DNA of 32,430 bases from an uncultured Planctomycetia bacterium (lineage in GTDB: Bacteria; Planctomycetota; Phycisphaerae; FEN-1346; JAACEH01), in contig CAIYVX010000101.1 of the NCBI GenBank assembly GCA_903929765.1, forward strand, positions 1-32,430, in the 5' to 3' direction. A model generated the notes under the pieces. That model saw nothing but the letters and a program-made list of their open reading frames with translations, ran no database searches and had not been told where the DNA came from. A program made the position numbers and the translations under genes. Below, in pieces: positions 31,135 to 32,430 of this stretch (positions are counted from its first letter, which is position 1; the number at the start of each line of letters is the position of its first letter).

Positions 31135-32328
31135 CTACTCCACCGTGATCAAGGTAACTTCCGGCGGCGAAAACAATCGCACTGGCGGTCCCCACGTCCC
31201 TGTCCCCCGATGCACGTAAATCTGCGGCCCCTCGCCCGCCGGACCCGTCGCGTACCGCCCCGCAAAAAGTGGATAAATCCACTTCACCACCAGGTGAAAC
31301 GGAAATACCTGCCCCCCATGCGTATGACCCGAAAGCTGCAAATCAATATGCCCGACCGACCTCGCCTCGATCCGCGGCTGATGCTTCAGGAGAATGGTCG
31401 TTGCCCCCTCCCCCTTGGGGGAGGGGGGCCGCTTTAGCGGCCGGGTGAGGGTTTGAAGCTCTATGCTCCCGTCACGCCAAAGAGCTTCCTCCTCCGCAAA
31501 ACACTCCACCCTCTTCATCCCCTCCCCCGCCGGATCGTCCACACCTGCGATCCGCAACCCCTCCATCACCGTCGCCGCCGTGCCGCGCAGCACCGTGAAC
31601 CCCGCCGCCTCGTGAAACCGCAGCGACTCCGCCACCCCGGCGTAAAACTCGTGATTGCCCAGCACCGCGAACTTGCCGCGCGGCGGATTGATCTCCCGCA
31701 ACTCCTCCGCGAACCACCGGATATTCTCGAACGCCGAATCCGTCAGATCCCCCGTCGAAATCAACACGTCCGCCTCGGCCTCGCGCACCAACTCCAGCAC
31801 CCGCCCCAGCCGCCGCTGCCCCATGTGCACGCCCAGGTGCAGGTCCGAAATCTGGAGCAGCTTCAGCCCGCGCACATTTTCCGCCAACCCCGGAATCCGA
31901 ATCGTCACCCGCTTCAGCCGAATCCGCTGCGCCCCCAGCACCCCCGCCGCCAACCCGACCGCAATCACCACGCACGCCGCCGCAAACCCCGTCCGATGCG
32001 TGATCGTCGCCGCCAGGATTCCCGGCCACTTCATCCCCAGCGCCGCCACCGCCAGGTTCCACGCCCCCGCCGCCAGCGCCAGCGAGCAGAACCAGAACAG
32101 CCCCGCCATCCACAAATACCCCGGCAGCGCCGCCGCCTGGGCCCATCGGAATTTCAGCCGCCGGTCCAGTTGCACCACAATCACCGGCGCCAGAAACATC
32201 AGCGTCAGAAATCCATAAATCGGCGCCCGCCACCACCCCAGCCCCGCAAAAACCTGGTCCACCTCCCAACCCAGGTAAACATACATCGCCGCATAGATAA
32301 ACAGGATTACGATCAGAAATACCGGCAC
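31135..32328 (-). CDS. Membrane-anchored metallophosphoesterase (YkuE/YaeI-like)
   Basis: 397 residues. The GTG start follows GGAGG. Four membrane segments (about 3-20, 35-53, 65-95, 114-133) precede a calcineurin-like phosphoesterase domain (155-397). All metal ligands are present: D162-x-H164 (SDLHLG), D194 (GDLTD), N225-H226 (GNHE), H316 (KHQP), H335-x-H337 (GHTHGG). Relatives include lipid-linked phosphoesterases such as UDP-diacylglucosamine or phosphatase-type enzymes; the substrate is unknown. Residues 294-310 ([14 protein letters not shown]) between GSIEL and the KHQP motif come from an R3-type palindromic repeat in frame. Codon use is G-ending, unlike the nearby sulfatase-fold gene. 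Confidence 0.92.
   Translation of the reverse strand: MPVFLIVILFIYAAMYVYLGWEVDQVFAGLGWWRAPIYGFLTLMFLAPVIVVQLDRRLKFRWAQAAALPGYLWMAGLFWFCSLALAAGAWNLAVAALGMKWPGILAATITHRTGFAAACVVIAVGLAAGVLGAQRIRLKRVTIRIPGLAENVRGLKLLQISDLHLGVHMGQRRLGRVLELVREAEADVLISTGDLTDSAFENIRWFAEELREINPPRGKFAVLGNHEFYAGVAESLRFHEAAGFTVLRGTAATVMEGLRIAGVDDPAGEGMKRVECFAEEEALWRDGSIELQTLTRPLKRPPSPKGEGATTILLKHQPRIEARSVGHIDLQLSGHTHGGQVFPFHLVVKWIYPLFAGRYATGPAGEGPQIYVHRGTGTWGPPVRLFSPPEVTLITVE
31404..31451. repeat. Palindromic element R3 variant, in frame inside the metallophosphoesterase gene
   Basis: Two adjacent palindromes, CCCCTCCCCC / GGGGGAGGGG and GGCCGCTTTAGCGGCC, then GGGTGAGGG. Layout and flanks match the R3 copies in aroC. 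It is read on the minus strand and keeps the frame. Confidence 0.85.
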
Positions 32329-32430
32329 GCCAGCCTCCGGTTTATGTAGGGTGCGTGCTGGGGGGTGTAAAATCCTTTCTGTAAATTGATCTTCCTGGGG
32401 CGGCGGAGCGGAGGCGAGCGTAGCGAGCCG
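32329..32430. other. Window end: partial R2 repeat and low-complexity GC-rich sequence
   Basis: Upstream of the metallophosphoesterase start there is a partial R2 arm, GTAGGGTGCGTGCT (32346-32359), and the end holds a short-period GAGCG/GCGAGC sequence. No coding region is visible before the window ends. Confidence 0.5.

Noticed and set aside
32370-32430. Start of a new gene at the window edge
   Set aside because: Only short-period GAGCG-rich sequence is visible and no start codon with ribosome binding site was found.

Overview
The window looks like part of the chromosome of a high-GC, Gram-negative-type bacterium, most likely an uncultured member of the Planctomycetota (Phycisphaerae-like). 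This is an inference. It rests on the divergent type IV pilus / type II secretion cluster with planctomycete-style pseudopilins, the OprB-type porin and secretin (an outer membrane), a GH10-like protein of a type I associate with planctomycetes, and the many short palindromic repeats. I see no rRNA, tRNA, CRISPR array, phage genes or full-length insertion sequence.

Region 1 (about 1-13,980, all minus strand) is a long, tightly packed operon for an envelope-spanning pilus or pseudopilus machine. It reads from right to left: promoter and structured leader, major pilin, small membrane protein, GspH-type minor pseudopilin, PilM, PilN, PilO, a PilP/GspC-like protein, secretin, TPR lipoprotein, a three-gene signalling block (CheY-like receiver, GAF + HD-GYP, STAS), the GspE/PilB ATPase, and the GspF/PilC platform protein. 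Several junctions are 4-bp ATGA or GTGA overlaps. No prepilin peptidase or retraction ATPase lies in the window. The signalling block suggests control through c-di-GMP turnover and protein phosphorylation.

Region 2 (14,177-20,174, minus strand) reads GH10-like protein, ComEA-like helix-hairpin-helix protein, uvrB, nadC, birA, with overlapping ends. Region 3 (20,222-24,926, plus strand) starts at a near-consensus sigma-70 promoter and holds purC, aroC, an orphan GspG-like protein and recJ. Region 4 (25,088-28,197, minus strand) holds a pfkB-family kinase, thpR, an OprB porin and a clear intrinsic terminator. Region 5 has a divergent plus-strand membrane sulfatase-fold enzyme (28,407-30,641), then minus-strand arsR-family regulator and a membrane metallophosphoesterase (30,652-32,328).

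The most unusual aspect is the load of small repeats. A 43-bp palindromic element occurs as two identical copies, read in frame inside birA (minus strand) and aroC (plus strand). aroC carries a second relative next to it, and the metallophosphoesterase carries another. A 160-bp MITE-like element with 15-bp terminal inverted repeats and a TTA target duplication sits on the recJ stop codon and changed it from TAA to TAG. Other hairpin families (CATGGCGG..., GTAGGGTGCGT..., CACGGCCGG...) mark gene boundaries. A 10-copy GGCTTAA tandem array lies just upstream of gspF. RNA-like structures surround the pilus operon at its 3' end (39-70), behind the pilin (13,148-13,211) and in the pilin leader.
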